64,000 nt of DNA, taken from positions 1,954,665 to 2,018,664 of the forward strand of contig NZ_PCPP01000001.1 in assembly GCF_002979755.1 (NCBI RefSeq). Direction: 5' to 3'. This document shows, piece by piece, positions 55,183 to 64,000 of the stretch. Numbering within the stretch: the stretch's first letter is position 1; each line of letters opens with the position of its first letter. This DNA is from Chryseobacterium culicis (GTDB lineage: Bacteria; Bacteroidota; Bacteroidia; Flavobacteriales; Weeksellaceae). The position numbers were made by a program, and so were the translations under genes. Below the pieces are notes generated by a model. The model ran no database searches. It saw nothing but the letters and a program-made list of their open reading frames with translations, and was not told the DNA's origin.

Positions 55183-55857
55183 TTAAACGATTAGTTTATA
55201 CCCAATCCCTTTTAATGTCTGAATCGTATTGATTCCGAGTTTTTCTCTTAGCCTTCTGATATGAACATCAATCGTTCTCTCTCCTACAATCACATCATTA
55301 CCCCAAACTTTTTCAAGAATCTCTTCTCTTTTGAAAACCTTTTCAGTATTGGAAGCCAAAAGGTAAAGCAAATCAAACTCTTTTTTAGGAAGAAGAAATT
55401 GCTGTCCGCTTTTGGATACTCTGAAATTATCTTTGTCGATAACAAGGTCTCCGATTTCGATAAGTTTAGCATTCTCAGAAACCTGCGAGGTTAACTGTAA
55501 TAATGCGTTTACTTTAGAGATAAGGATTTTCGGTTTGATCAGTTTTACGATGTAATCATTGGCACCTGCCTGAAAACCTGCTAACTGAGAAAATTCTTCG
55601 CTTCTTGCGGAAAGGAACACAATAAGTGTTTTTTGAAGTTCTTTCACTTTACGAAGTTCCTGACAGGTTTCTATACCATCTTTTTCAGGCATCATCACAT
55701 CTAATAAGATAAGATCCGGAACAATTTCCTTTGCTTTTTCTATACCTTCGTTACCATTAGTAGCTGTATAGATATCATACCCTTCCTTTTCCAAATTGTA
55801 AGACAGAATCTCTAAAATGTCCAGTTCATCGTCTATTAAAAGAATTTTTTTGCTCAT
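55183..55857 (-). CDS. PhoB/OmpR-family response regulator
   Basis: The 224-aa protein has a receiver domain (acidic Asp9/Asp10/Glu11, phosphoacceptor Asp53 in LLDVMMPEKD, conserved Lys105) and a winged-helix DNA-binding domain (about 125-224, EKVFKREEILEKVWGNDVIV, TIDVHIRRLREKLG). The usual Lys-Pro after beta-5 is Lys-Leu here (YIVKLIKP). It is transcribed before the sensor kinase. It is divergent from a TonB receptor/lipoprotein pair that it may control. Confidence 0.93.
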   Translation of the reverse strand: MSKKILLIDDELDILEILSYNLEKEGYDIYTATNGNEGIEKAKEIVPDLILLDVMMPEKDGIETCQELRKVKELQKTLIVFLSARSEEFSQLAGFQAGANDYIVKLIKPKILISKVNALLQLTSQVSENAKLIEIGDLVIDKDNFRVSKSGQQFLLPKKEFDLLYLLASNTEKVFKREEILEKVWGNDVIVGERTIDVHIRRLREKLGINTIQTLKGIGYKLIV

Positions 55858-55878
55858 CTTCTAGTTTAAGAATTCCCA

Positions 55879-55886
55879 CAAAATTA
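55879..55886 (-). promoter_or_regulatory. -7 promoter element of the PhoB-like gene
   Basis: On the minus strand TAATTTTG matches TAnnTTTG 21 bp before the ATG; no clear -33 box. Confidence 0.5.
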
Positions 55887-55915
55887 ATTATTTCAATTGA
55901 TTTCATCTATCTGTC

Positions 55916-55947
55916 AAATGTTAACTAATTATTAAAAAATAACATTT
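55916..55947. promoter_or_regulatory. Inverted repeat, candidate operator
   Basis: AAATGTTA (55916-55923) and TAACATTT (55940-55947) form a perfect inverted repeat with a 16-bp spacer in the divergent promoter region. It could be a site for the regulator encoded next to it. The function is inferred from position. Confidence 0.4.
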
Positions 55948-56181
55948 AGCAAGTAAATTATAAAATCAATAAAAAAATCAATAAATAAATATACACAAAT
56001 CAAATATAAGGAATAATATCTACAATTAAAACAAAAATTATAATTATATAAATTAAACATCGATAACTATAAATCTCATTCATTCGTTAATACAAATTTC
56101 ATAATTAATTAAGATTCTCCTAAAGTTTTCTTAAAAACTTAGCCTTTATTTTGCCCTTGAAAAAGAAGTAAAAGAAGTAAA

Positions 56182-58971
56182 ATGAAAAAACAACTCCACA
56201 AGAGCATAATGCTACTTGCCTTGTTTTCTGCTGGCTATGCTTTTGCACAAAGTCAGATTTTGGAAGGTAGGGTATTGGACGAGAAAGATAATACTCCTAT
56301 AGAAGGGGTAAAAGTAAAGGTAAATGGTCAGGAAGTAATGACTGACATTTCCGGATACTACTCTATCAACCTTTCCCCTGGTACCAATTACATTGTAACG
56401 GTAAGCTCCAATGGATATAATAGAAAAGAGATCAGTGAAGTTATTATCAAAAATGAAGGTAATACTCATCTTGATATCGTTCTGGATAAGCCCTCTATCA
56501 AGGAAAAAGAAATTGAGGGAGTTGTCATAAAATCAAATGCAAGAAAAGAAACCATAGCCTCTACCATCGGTTTACAGAAGAACGCGGGTGTAGTTTCTCA
56601 GGTTATTGGGGTTGAAGCTATTAAAAGAAGTCCGGACAGAAACACGGGTGAAGTTCTGAAGAGAGTTTCCGGAGTGAGTTTATCTGAAGGAAAATATATT
56701 GTAGTAAGAGGTTTATCAGACCGTTACAATCAGGCGATGCTGAACGGTATTCAGCTATCCAGTACAGAACCGGACAGAAAGACTTTCTCTTTCGACCTTT
56801 TCCCTGCTAACGTTATCGAAACACTTGTCATCAATAAAACTTTCATTCCTGAATATACCGGAGAATGGGGAGGAGCTTTGATTCAGGTAAATACAAAGGA
56901 TATTCCTAATAAAAATTTCTTCAACGTACAGGTAGGTGTAGGAGGAAATACGGCTACTATGGGACAGGAATTCCATATGCAGAAAGGTGGAAAATGGGAT
57001 TTCTTAGGAATTGATGACGGTTACAGAAAGCTGCCCACCAATATGCCTGCAAAAAATGCGTTCAGCATTTTAAGTGAGGGTCAGAAAACCGATATCGGTA
57101 AAGGGTTTACAAAGAATTTAGGATACAACAGTATTGGTTATCCTGAAAACTTAAGTTTACAGCTTGACGGAGGTTTCAATACCAAATTATTCGGAAAAGA
57201 TTTAGGGGTAATTGCTGTTTTAAACTATAGCAACAACAAAAGAAGAACTGAATCTACCAACCGTTTCTTTACCATCAACGACCAACTTGCTGATACCAAC
57301 TTCGATTATTTTACAGAAAAATACAGCAATGATATTATCTTAGGAGGAATGTTGAACCTTTCTTTAAAGCTCAACAGCAACAATAAAATCTCCTTAAAGA
57401 ATATCATCACCAATAATACGGTGAACCATATGTCCTTCAGAACAGGAAAGGATTTTGAATTTGATCCTATCAACGGGACAAACATCATGGCAAGGGAAAT
57501 AGGTTTTAAAGAAACTACTTTTTATAATTCTACCCTTACCGGTACTCATAAAATAGATGCTCTTGGCGGGCTTACCGTAAACTGGTACGGAAGCTTCGGA
57601 ATCCTTGATCAATACATCCCTTTGTTACAGCGTTTACAGTATAACCAATATACTAACATGCCGGGAAGCCCTTATTTAGCATTAATTTCTAACGGTCTTT
57701 CTCAAAAATCAGGTAGTGTATTCTACTCTACGCTAAACGATTATTTATATAACGCGGGAGGTGATATTTCCAAGACATTTACAATGTTTGGCCAAAAACA
57801 AACTATCAAAGGAGGTTATTTGTTCCAGGTAAAAGACAGAATATACAATTCAAGGCCATTCTCTGTAAGACTTGAAAACTTCAACCAGGGATTACTTTCT
57901 CAACCTTTTGAAACTATTTTCAATCCTGGTAATTTTGGAACTAACGGAGGATTTACATTTGATGAAATTGCAGGAAATCAGTACAGATATATTGCCAATA
58001 CCATCCTTAACGCAGGATATTTACAGTTTGACAACAACTTCACACCGTGGTTAAGAGCCGTTTGGGGATTAAGAGTTGAGAACTTTGATCAATTGGTAGG
58101 AAGCACGAAAAAAAGTGATGACCGTTTTGTCAACACACGTGTTACAGACTTTTTACCAGCTGTTAACTTGACATTCAAGGTAAATCCTAAAATGAATATC
58201 CGTCTTGCAGGTTCACAAACTGTTGTAAGACCGGAGTTTAGAGAGGTTTCTCCGCTGGCATATTATGATTTTGATCTTGGAGCGACTGTAATTGGTAACA
58301 AATCAATTGAAAGAACTAAAATTACAAGCGCCGATGTTCGTTGGGAATATTACCCAAGAAACGGGGAGATTATCTCCGTGGCCGCTTTCTATAAAAACTT
58401 CAAAAAGCCGATCGAATTATACTTCAACCAATCAGGGGTAGGAACCAGTAACACCTTCAACTACCTTAACGTAGATAAAGCTGATGCTTATGGTATAGAA
58501 GTGGAGGCCAGAAAAAAACTGGATTTTGTAAGCGCTCTTAGAAACTTTACGCTGGGTGGAAACGTAGCTTTAATTAAAAACAAAGTAACAGACGAAGCGA
58601 CTAAGATTGACAGACCAATGCAGGGACAGTCTCCTTATACTGTCAACGTAAGCCTTCAGTATGATACTGAAAAATCAGGATGGTCTTCTACGGTACTATT
58701 TAACATGATCGGAAGAAGAATCCTTTATGTAGGAAACGATCAGGTTCCACCAATCTGGGAAGCACCTAGACCTCTTTTAGACTTCCAGCTTGCTAAAAAA
58801 TTATGGAATAACAAAGGAGAAATCAAGCTGAATGTTTCAGATATTCTGAACCGTCGTGCTAAATTCTACCATGACCTGAATGACAACGGTAAGTATGACA
58901 GCAAAGATGCTCTTGCTATTGAAAGACTTTCAGGAACCAATATCAGTTTAACACTGGGATACAATTTTTAA
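56182..58971 (+). CDS. TonB-dependent outer-membrane receptor
   Basis: The 929-aa protein has a signal peptide (ending GYAFAQ), a CarboxypepD_reg domain (about 25-115: LEGRVLDEKDNTPIEGVKVK), a plug (NTGEVLKRVSGVSLSEGKYI, RGLSDRYNQAMLNGIQLSST) and a barrel ending ISLTLGYNF. It is not of the SusC type in its plug. It is followed 44 bp later by a beta-helix lipoprotein and divergent from a PhoB/PhoR pair. Uptake of a phosphorus-containing ligand is a reasonable guess, not shown by sequence. Confidence 0.9.
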   Translation: MKKQLHKSIMLLALFSAGYAFAQSQILEGRVLDEKDNTPIEGVKVKVNGQEVMTDISGYYSINLSPGTNYIVTVSSNGYNRKEISEVIIKNEGNTHLDIVLDKPSIKEKEIEGVVIKSNARKETIASTIGLQKNAGVVSQVIGVEAIKRSPDRNTGEVLKRVSGVSLSEGKYIVVRGLSDRYNQAMLNGIQLSSTEPDRKTFSFDLFPANVIETLVINKTFIPEYTGEWGGALIQVNTKDIPNKNFFNVQVGVGGNTATMGQEFHMQKGGKWDFLGIDDGYRKLPTNMPAKNAFSILSEGQKTDIGKGFTKNLGYNSIGYPENLSLQLDGGFNTKLFGKDLGVIAVLNYSNNKRRTESTNRFFTINDQLADTNFDYFTEKYSNDIILGGMLNLSLKLNSNNKISLKNIITNNTVNHMSFRTGKDFEFDPINGTNIMAREIGFKETTFYNSTLTGTHKIDALGGLTVNWYGSFGILDQYIPLLQRLQYNQYTNMPGSPYLALISNGLSQKSGSVFYSTLNDYLYNAGGDISKTFTMFGQKQTIKGGYLFQVKDRIYNSRPFSVRLENFNQGLLSQPFETIFNPGNFGTNGGFTFDEIAGNQYRYIANTILNAGYLQFDNNFTPWLRAVWGLRVENFDQLVGSTKKSDDRFVNTRVTDFLPAVNLTFKVNPKMNIRLAGSQTVVRPEFREVSPLAYYDFDLGATVIGNKSIERTKITSADVRWEYYPRNGEIISVAAFYKNFKKPIELYFNQSGVGTSNTFNYLNVDKADAYGIEVEARKKLDFVSALRNFTLGGNVALIKNKVTDEATKIDRPMQGQSPYTVNVSLQYDTEKSGWSSTVLFNMIGRRILYVGNDQVPPIWEAPRPLLDFQLAKKLWNNKGEIKLNVSDILNRRAKFYHDLNDNGKYDSKDALAIERLSGTNISLTLGYNF

Positions 58972-59015
58972 TTCACTCAACAAATAATCTAATAAATAAT
59001 TTAATTCTTTATAAC

Positions 59016-60425
59016 ATGAAAAAGTTCGTTTTATATTCTTTAATGCTTGGCGCTCTAGTATCAACTACCGCATGTAGAAATATAGAAGAAGATGGACCTA
59101 CCATTATTCAAGATGGAGGTAACGGAAACGGAAATACTGAAAACCTTATTCTTTCAGGAAAAATCACTTCCAGCATTACGCTTAAAGCAAATAAAATCTA
59201 TAAGCTAAGAGGACTAGTATATGTAACTAACGGAGCTACTTTAACTATCGAACCAGGTACAAAGATCGTAGGTGAAGCTGATAAAAACGGAGCTTTGATC
59301 ATTACAAGAGGAAGTAAAATCATGGCAGAAGGAACTGCTGCCAACCCTATTATCTTCACTTCAGAAAAACCAAGTCCTAAAAGAGGAGACTGGGCAGGTG
59401 TAGTAATTTTAGGAAACGCTCCTACTAATGCATCTTTCGGAGGAGCAAACGGAGTTGGAGAAATTGAAGGAGGTATCAACAACTCTGACGGTCTTGGACT
59501 TTACGGTGGAACAAATGCTGCTGACAACAGTGGTATATTAAAATATGTAAGAATTGAATATGCAGGATATGCATTCTTACCGGACAAAGAGGTTAACGGA
59601 CTTACTTTCGGAGGTGTAGGTAACGGAACTACAGTAGACTATGTAGAAGTTGCTTATGCTAATGATGACAGTTTCGAGTGGTTCGGAGGAACAGTAAACT
59701 GTTCTCACCTTATTTCTTACAAAGGTCTTGATGATGATTTCGATACAGATAACGGTTTCTCAGGAAATGTACAGTTTGGTATCGCAGTAAGAGATTCTCA
59801 GGTAGCAGACGTTTCAGGTTCTAATGCATTTGAATCTGATAATGATGCTAACGGTTCTACGTTAACGCCTCAGACATCAGCCACATTCTCTAACATGACG
59901 ATTATCGGACCAATCAACTCTGCGGCTCCTGGATCTATCAACGCTTTATTCCAGAATGCATTACAGATCAGAAGAAATTCTTCAATCTCTGTATTCAACT
60001 CTGTATTCACAGGATTCCCGGTAGGTTTATTCATTGATGCTACGAAAGGTGCTCCAACGGATAACAATATTGTAGGAAATAAATTATTCTTTGAAAACAA
60101 CATTTTAGCAGGAAATACTACTCCTTTAAAATTCGGACCATCTACATCAACTCCGACAACATATACATTAAACGATCTTACGACTTGGTTTAATGCTAAA
60201 GGAAATACAATCCTTGCTTCTACAGCTGATGTAAAACTTGCCGGCGCATGGGCTCCTGCAGGAACTACACCAAACTTTACTCCTACTGCAGGTTCTCCAT
60301 TATTAACAGGTGGAGCATTTACAAACCCTAAATTAGCTACTTGGTTTACACAAGTAACATACAGAGGTGCTGTAAAAGATGCTACAGATACATGGTATGC
60401 AGGATGGACAAACTTTAACTTATAA
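59016..60425 (+). CDS. Beta-helix surface lipoprotein paired with the TonB receptor
   Basis: The 469-aa protein has a lipobox (STTAC, Cys20) followed by a Gly/Asn-rich linker and a right-handed beta-helix: repeated short turns such as NKIYKLRGLVYVTNGATLTI, GALIITRGSKIMAEGTAANP and NNSDGLGLYGGTN. Such proteins form pairs with TonB receptors in flavobacteria in place of SusD. Acidic segments (SYKGLDDDFDTDNGFSGN) could bind calcium. Its ligand is unknown; it probably sits on the outer membrane and captures substrate for the upstream receptor. Confidence 0.75.
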   Translation: MKKFVLYSLMLGALVSTTACRNIEEDGPTIIQDGGNGNGNTENLILSGKITSSITLKANKIYKLRGLVYVTNGATLTIEPGTKIVGEADKNGALIITRGSKIMAEGTAANPIIFTSEKPSPKRGDWAGVVILGNAPTNASFGGANGVGEIEGGINNSDGLGLYGGTNAADNSGILKYVRIEYAGYAFLPDKEVNGLTFGGVGNGTTVDYVEVAYANDDSFEWFGGTVNCSHLISYKGLDDDFDTDNGFSGNVQFGIAVRDSQVADVSGSNAFESDNDANGSTLTPQTSATFSNMTIIGPINSAAPGSINALFQNALQIRRNSSISVFNSVFTGFPVGLFIDATKGAPTDNNIVGNKLFFENNILAGNTTPLKFGPSTSTPTTYTLNDLTTWFNAKGNTILASTADVKLAGAWAPAGTTPNFTPTAGSPLLTGGAFTNPKLATWFTQVTYRGAVKDATDTWYAGWTNFNL

Positions 60426-60465
60426 CATTATCATATAAGTACCTAGATTTAATTTCAAATAGAAG

Positions 60466-60497
60466 GCCTTCAGAAGTATTTTCTGAGGGCTTTTTTT
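60466..60497 (+). terminator. Terminator of the TonB receptor/lipoprotein operon
   Basis: GCCTTCAGAA/TTCTGAGGGC (60466-60475 with 60481-60490, one U-G pair) is followed by TTTTTTT, 40 bp after the stop codon. Confidence 0.8.
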
Positions 60498-60626
60498 ATT
60501 GTTAATATCAGACATTATGATTATCTGCCCAAATCAATATTAAGGGGTGTTCATATTGTAAAAACAGAAAAAGGGAATATGAACAGTAATTTTTTAAATT
60601 GACCATGGCTTTCCTTGATAAGTTTT

Positions 60627-60674
60627 GGCTAAAGCCGATGAATTTATTCATATTTAATAACGGGCTAAAGCCCG
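60627..60674. repeat. Two GGCTAAAGCC hairpins 36 bp apart
   Basis: GGCTAAAGCC at 60627-60636 and, extended to CGGGCTAAAGCCCG, at 60661-60674. I recall similar GGGCTAAAGCCCGT elements as dispersed intergenic repeats in flavobacteria. The role is unknown. Confidence 0.6.
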
Positions 60675-60700
60675 TCTCTATTGATAAAGAAGAGACCCGA

Positions 60701-60784
60701 AACTCATAACTCATAACTCATAACTCATAACTCATAACTCATAACTCATAACTCATAACTCATAATTTATAATTTATAATTTAT
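60701..60784 (+). repeat. Heptamer tandem repeat (9 x AACTCAT + 3 x AATTTAT)
   Basis: Nine perfect copies of AACTCAT (60701-60763) are followed by three copies of AATTTAT (60764-60784), keeping the 7-bp period. Seven-base units are prone to slippage, so copy number may differ between strains. Confidence 0.95.
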
Positions 60785-60860
60785 AATTCAAAAAAAGCCA
60801 TCAGGAAATTCCCAATGGCATTCACAAAAAACAAGTGTATAAAAATATATATACTTCAGA

Positions 60861-62099
60861 TTAATTTCTCCAAAACAAATTCCCATCATTCATCAGGGCT
60901 TTTATTTCAGACATTCTGGAAACGGCTTCTGCAGAACATGAAGCCTCTGTCAGAACAATTGCCGCTTCATCACCGGCTTTAGGCCACTGCTGTTGTCCTT
61001 TTTCATCCAGAGGAAGAATACTTTGAGTAGCAAACTGTAAAGCTCTTGACAGGGCAAATTCTGTGGCATAACCGTACAGCTCTGCAATAAGATTGGCTTT
61101 CTGCAGCATACTTCCGGATCCGAATGTACTCCAGTAGTCCTGTACGTTATCATTTCCGATCAATACATTGACCCCATACTTTTTCAGGGTTGGTATTGGC
61201 ATTACCGTTCCTTTAAAAGGTACAGAAGATGCAATTCCTACTTTTCCGGCAGCCAGTCTTTCTGCAATCTGCTCAGTTTCTTTAGGGGAAAGATGAGCTA
61301 AAGCAAATGCATGGCTTACAAACGTTTTTCCCTGAAGCTCCGGATTTTCAATTGCTTTATCAATCAGATAATTGATGGTTTTCATTCCGGACTCTCCTGC
61401 TTCATGCAGGTGAATATCAATACCTTTATGGTTATCCAGTGCCAGCTGAACGGTAAAATCCATTACCTTTTCAATACTTCCGTCAATGCTCAACGGATCC
61501 AATCCCCCAATGAATGCCACGCTTTTCAGCTGAGCTGCCGCTTTCATCAAAGGAGCAGATTCTGTATAATAAACGCCATGCTGCGGGAAGGCAACCAATT
61601 CAGCTTTGAAAGAGTCTTTTTTATTTTCAAGAGCTTGTTCAAGATGTTCCAGAGACTTTAATCCCGATGTAGGATCAATATTAAAATGGGTTCTCGCAAA
61701 ATGAGTTCCGTAATGCTGCTGCAGACTGATCAGCTGTTCTGCTCTGCTTACAGAAGTTTTCAACAGTTCGGGGATGATTTCCTGCTCATAGGCAATCATA
61801 TCTTTCACCGTTCTTCTTTTCGGAGAAAGTGCCTGCCATGGCAGACCATATAATGTTTTATCCAGGTGGATGTGCATATCTCTGAAAGCGGGAAGCATCA
61901 GATATCCTTTTGCATCGATTGCTTCCAAAGAAGGATCATTGGCTTTTACTGCTTTTATTTTTCCGTCTTCAATTTCGATACTGAAAAGATCAGTTTTTGT
62001 TCCGACAACCTCTTCATTTTCGTATTCAAAACCTGTTTCCAGACGGACATTTTTAAGGGTATAGTTTCCTTTTGCAGTTAATTGATAGGGAAATTGCAT
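60861..62099 (-). CDS. CodA-like amidohydrolase
   Basis: The 412-aa protein has amidohydrolase metal motifs in the cytosine-deaminase style: HIHLDKTLYG, DIHLHEAGES, and the C-terminal GNDNVQDYWSTFGSGSML. The core is a TIM barrel that deaminates or hydrolyses a ring substrate. A paralogue with strong similarity starts at 63254, with an AraC regulator between them. It has no signal peptide. The substrate is uncertain; cytosine deaminase activity is possible but not established. A -7 element is at 62119-62126. Confidence 0.85.
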   Translation of the reverse strand: MQFPYQLTAKGNYTLKNVRLETGFEYENEEVVGTKTDLFSIEIEDGKIKAVKANDPSLEAIDAKGYLMLPAFRDMHIHLDKTLYGLPWQALSPKRRTVKDMIAYEQEIIPELLKTSVSRAEQLISLQQHYGTHFARTHFNIDPTSGLKSLEHLEQALENKKDSFKAELVAFPQHGVYYTESAPLMKAAAQLKSVAFIGGLDPLSIDGSIEKVMDFTVQLALDNHKGIDIHLHEAGESGMKTINYLIDKAIENPELQGKTFVSHAFALAHLSPKETEQIAERLAAGKVGIASSVPFKGTVMPIPTLKKYGVNVLIGNDNVQDYWSTFGSGSMLQKANLIAELYGYATEFALSRALQFATQSILPLDEKGQQQWPKAGDEAAIVLTEASCSAEAVSRMSEIKALMNDGNLFWRN

Positions 62100-62118
62100 G
62101 ATTTTAAATTTAACAATA

Positions 62119-62126
62119 CAAAATTA
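62119..62126 (-). promoter_or_regulatory. -7 promoter element of the amidohydrolase gene
   Basis: On the minus strand TAATTTTG matches TAnnTTTG 19 bp before the ATG; the -33 box is weak. Confidence 0.5.
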
Positions 62127-62178
62127 ACCAGCCCTGAGGGTAAAACCGGTGTATCAATTATGTCTTGTTTTGTACAGA

Positions 62179-63024
62179 TTATTCTTTGAATTGGGAAGGA
62201 GTCATTCCTGTCTGTGCTTTAAAGAATTTGGAAAAGCTGGCATGATCATAGAAACCGAGATCATACACAATATCTTTCACAGACATTTCGGAAACTTTTA
62301 AAAGTCTTTTTGCTTCCAGTAAAATACGATCCTGAATAAGAGATGATGCCGAAGCATTAAGATTCTTCTTGCAGACAATATTCAGATAATTGGCAGAGAT
62401 ATTCAGTTTATCAGCATAAAAAGAAACGGATCTTTCTGTTTTGAAATGTTCATCAATAAGATGCAAAAATTTTGAAATAATGGGGTTTGAGTTATAGACT
62501 TCAAAATCTTTGAAAGCTCCTTCCACAGATTTACTCACCAGCAGGCCAATCAATTCACTTCTTTTCTGAATCAGTTCCCAGAATATTTTTTCTGTGCTCA
62601 GTTCTTTCTGGATGGCCTGAAATTCATACAGAAAATTTTCAAAAACATCTTTGGAAAGATTAATTACCGGATGATTCTGGTAATAGGATGCAGAAAATCT
62701 TAACGACGGCAGAAAACTTTCAAACCAGTCTCTGCTGATCATCAGCTGATACCCAATGGTTTCTTTTTCAATGACCCACTGATGTACCTGATCCGGAAAA
62801 ACAAGATGAATCTGGTAGTCCTTCACCTCATATTCTGTAAAATCTATGGTATGCGAACCAACTCCGTGCTCAAAAAGATTGATGATAAAAAAGTCATGTT
62901 TGTGAGGATCATCAATGGAACGTGCTCCCGAAAGTTCATTGAACAGCAGATTACAGCCTTTCAACTGATTTTCACTAAATTCCTGAATTCCTAAAATGGG
63001 AAAATGATCCGTATGGTAAGCCAC
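62179..63024 (-). CDS. AraC-family regulator between two amidohydrolase genes
   Basis: The 281-aa protein has a cupin-like N-terminal part (FFIINLFEHGVGSHTIDF, YQIHLVFPDQVHQW) and a C-terminal AraC helix-turn-helix (SVSFYADKLNISANYLNIVC, DIVYDLGFYDHASFSKFFKA). Start is GTG at 63022-63024; the upstream frame has no ATG before a stop at 63100. It is on the same strand as both amidohydrolases and probably controls them in response to their substrate or a product. Confidence 0.85.
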   Translation of the reverse strand: MAYHTDHFPILGIQEFSENQLKGCNLLFNELSGARSIDDPHKHDFFIINLFEHGVGSHTIDFTEYEVKDYQIHLVFPDQVHQWVIEKETIGYQLMISRDWFESFLPSLRFSASYYQNHPVINLSKDVFENFLYEFQAIQKELSTEKIFWELIQKRSELIGLLVSKSVEGAFKDFEVYNSNPIISKFLHLIDEHFKTERSVSFYADKLNISANYLNIVCKKNLNASASSLIQDRILLEAKRLLKVSEMSVKDIVYDLGFYDHASFSKFFKAQTGMTPSQFKE

Positions 63025-63253
63025 TCTGCCTGATTTTCTCCTAAAATTACTAAAATTTATGAGAGAAAAACTAAAACAACCACAAAAGGAACAAAAGTTT
63101 TATCTCCATCACGCTATCTTCAATTTCCACCTTCCTTCTGTGACGGTCTCTGAAATCTTAATGAATTTACAGGCTTTCCCTCGTAAAACTTTTATACCCT
63201 TTGTGGTCAAAAAAACACAACTAAAAATATATTAAATTCCTTTTTATATTGAA

Positions 63254-64000
63254 TTAAAAAACGATGTTTCCACCATGTACTAAGGACTTCACGTCCGAAA
63301 TTCTCGAAACAGCTTCTGCAGAACAACTTGCATTGATAAGAACAAAATCTGCTTTATCTCCGGATTTTGGCCATTGCTGTATTCCTTTATCATCCAATGG
63401 AAGGATATTTCCCGTTGCAAGCTTTAAACTTCTTGACAATAAAAATTCTGTGGAGTATCCATACAATTGCGCCATTAAGTTGGCTTTCTGAAGTACACTG
63501 CCTGTTCCGAAAGTATTCCAGTGATCTATAATACTGTCATTTCCTGTCAGAACCGTTACCTTATGTTTGTAAAGCGTTGGTATGGGCATAATCAGCCTGC
63601 CAAAAGGGATTGTGGAAACAATTCCGATCTGTGCTTCGCCCAATTTTTCAGCGATTTCTTCCTGTTTTGCCGATTCCAGTTTTCCAAGGACAAAACAGTG
63701 GCTTAGGTAAGTTTTTCCTTTAAGCGCAGGATTTTCATTTACTTTTTTAATCAAGTATTCTACAGTTTTTAATCCTGAATCTCCGGTTTCATGCAGATGG
63801 ATATCTATTCCTTTTTTATTATCCAGAGCAAGCTGAACCGTGAAGTCTACTACTTTTTCAATGTCTCCATCAATGTTGAATGGGTCTACTCCTCCAATAA
63901 AATCAATATCCATTTTCGCAGCTTCTTTCAGGTAAGGCACAGAATCCGTATAAAACACTCCATGTTGTGGAAAGGCTACCAGCTCAGCACCAAAGCTTTT
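63254..64000 (-). CDS. CodA-like amidohydrolase paralogue, partial (runs off right edge)
   Basis: The frame is open from the right edge to a TAA at 63254-63256, giving the last 248 residues. It reads FGAELVAFPQHGVFYTDSVP at the edge, continuous with the amidohydrolase at 60861-62099, and shares DIHLHETGDSG and GNDSIIDHWNTFGTGSVLQK with it. The N-terminal half, including the first metal motif, is beyond the window. It is a tandem paralogue separated by the AraC gene; about 60 percent of the visible positions look identical by eye. Confidence 0.85.
   Translation of the reverse strand, partial: KSFGAELVAFPQHGVFYTDSVPYLKEAAKMDIDFIGGVDPFNIDGDIEKVVDFTVQLALDNKKGIDIHLHETGDSGLKTVEYLIKKVNENPALKGKTYLSHCFVLGKLESAKQEEIAEKLGEAQIGIVSTIPFGRLIMPIPTLYKHKVTVLTGNDSIIDHWNTFGTGSVLQKANLMAQLYGYSTEFLLSRSLKLATGNILPLDDKGIQQWPKSGDKADFVLINASCSAEAVSRISDVKSLVHGGNIVF

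Larger units (their letters stand above)
55858..56181. other. Divergent AT-rich regulatory region
   Basis: This 324-bp gap between the response regulator and the TonB receptor gene holds a -7 element for the regulator (55879-55886), an inverted repeat (55916-55947), and a doubled AGAAGTAAA just before the TonB receptor ATG. There is no supported frame. Confidence 0.7.
60426..60860. other. Intergenic region with terminator and several repeats
   Basis: This 435-bp gap holds a terminator (60466-60497), two GGCTAAAGCC hairpins (60627-60674), and a 7-bp tandem repeat (60701-60784). A small minus frame at 60508-60714 overlaps the repeats and is not called. Confidence 0.75.

Noticed and set aside
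60508..60714. 68-codon minus-strand frame
   Set aside because: It lies over terminator and hairpin repeats and has no protein-like features.
60701..60784. CRISPR array
   Set aside because: The repeat is a 7-bp microsatellite with no spacers.

Overview
The window looks like chromosomal DNA of a flavobacterium of the Chryseobacterium type (phylum Bacteroidota). The evidence is AT-rich intergenic DNA, four SusC/SusD-type or TonB receptor loci, promoters of the Bacteroidetes TAnnTTTG type, T6SSiii-type Hcp/VgrG proteins, LytTR and AraC regulators with TPR/TM sensor parts, and the CbpA/CbpM pair. The genus is an inference from protein style; no rRNA is present. Several reading frames can only start at TTG or GTG, and promoter positions helped to choose starts.

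Layout. 0-2.3 kb: the end of a type VI secretion island (partial vgrG, hcp) and tRNA-Phe. 2.3-7.7 kb: a compact RiPP (ribosomally made, modified peptide) operon read on the minus strand: a 54-residue double-glycine precursor, a radical SAM/SPASM maturase, an unrecognised 296-aa protein, a GIN-domain-like protein without signal peptide, and a C39-peptidase ABC exporter. 7.8-12.5 kb: a TonB receptor, a tiny lipoprotein and a membrane-anchored AraC regulator that may belong to the same unit. 12.5-22.3 kb: a metalloprotease-SusC-SusD operon flanked by a LytTR response regulator and its likely LytS-type kinase; a pair of 12-bp direct repeats 21 bp apart in front of the metalloprotease is a good candidate LytTR binding site. 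22.6-27.1 kb: a periplasmic thioredoxin operon, NamZ-type muramidase and a divergent FtsX/LolE-type permease. 27.1-27.2 kb: an origin-like cluster (two tandem 15-mers, three TTATCCACA boxes at exact 11-bp spacing) before a cysteine synthase/CBS gene. 28-36 kb: CbpA/CbpM chaperone, a dicarboxylate symporter, and an aldehyde/alcohol dehydrogenase operon with a divergent AraC regulator. 36-45.5 kb: two adjacent SusC/SusD pairs with near-identical leader regions. 45.9-54 kb: HMG-CoA synthase, M1 aminopeptidase, thymidylate synthase, GreA-like protein, GH13 amylase lipoprotein, acidic-tailed protein. 54-60.5 kb: PhoR/PhoB-like two-component pair divergent from a TonB receptor plus beta-helix lipoprotein. 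60.5-64 kb: intergenic repeats and two paralogous CodA-like amidohydrolases around an AraC regulator.

How it fits together. Much of the window serves the cell envelope: uptake through TonB/SusC systems, secreted peptidases, muropeptide release and recycling, peptide export and T6SS. The RiPP operon is the best candidate for an undescribed system, because the precursor is too short for ordinary gene calling and two of its operon partners have no clear assigned role.
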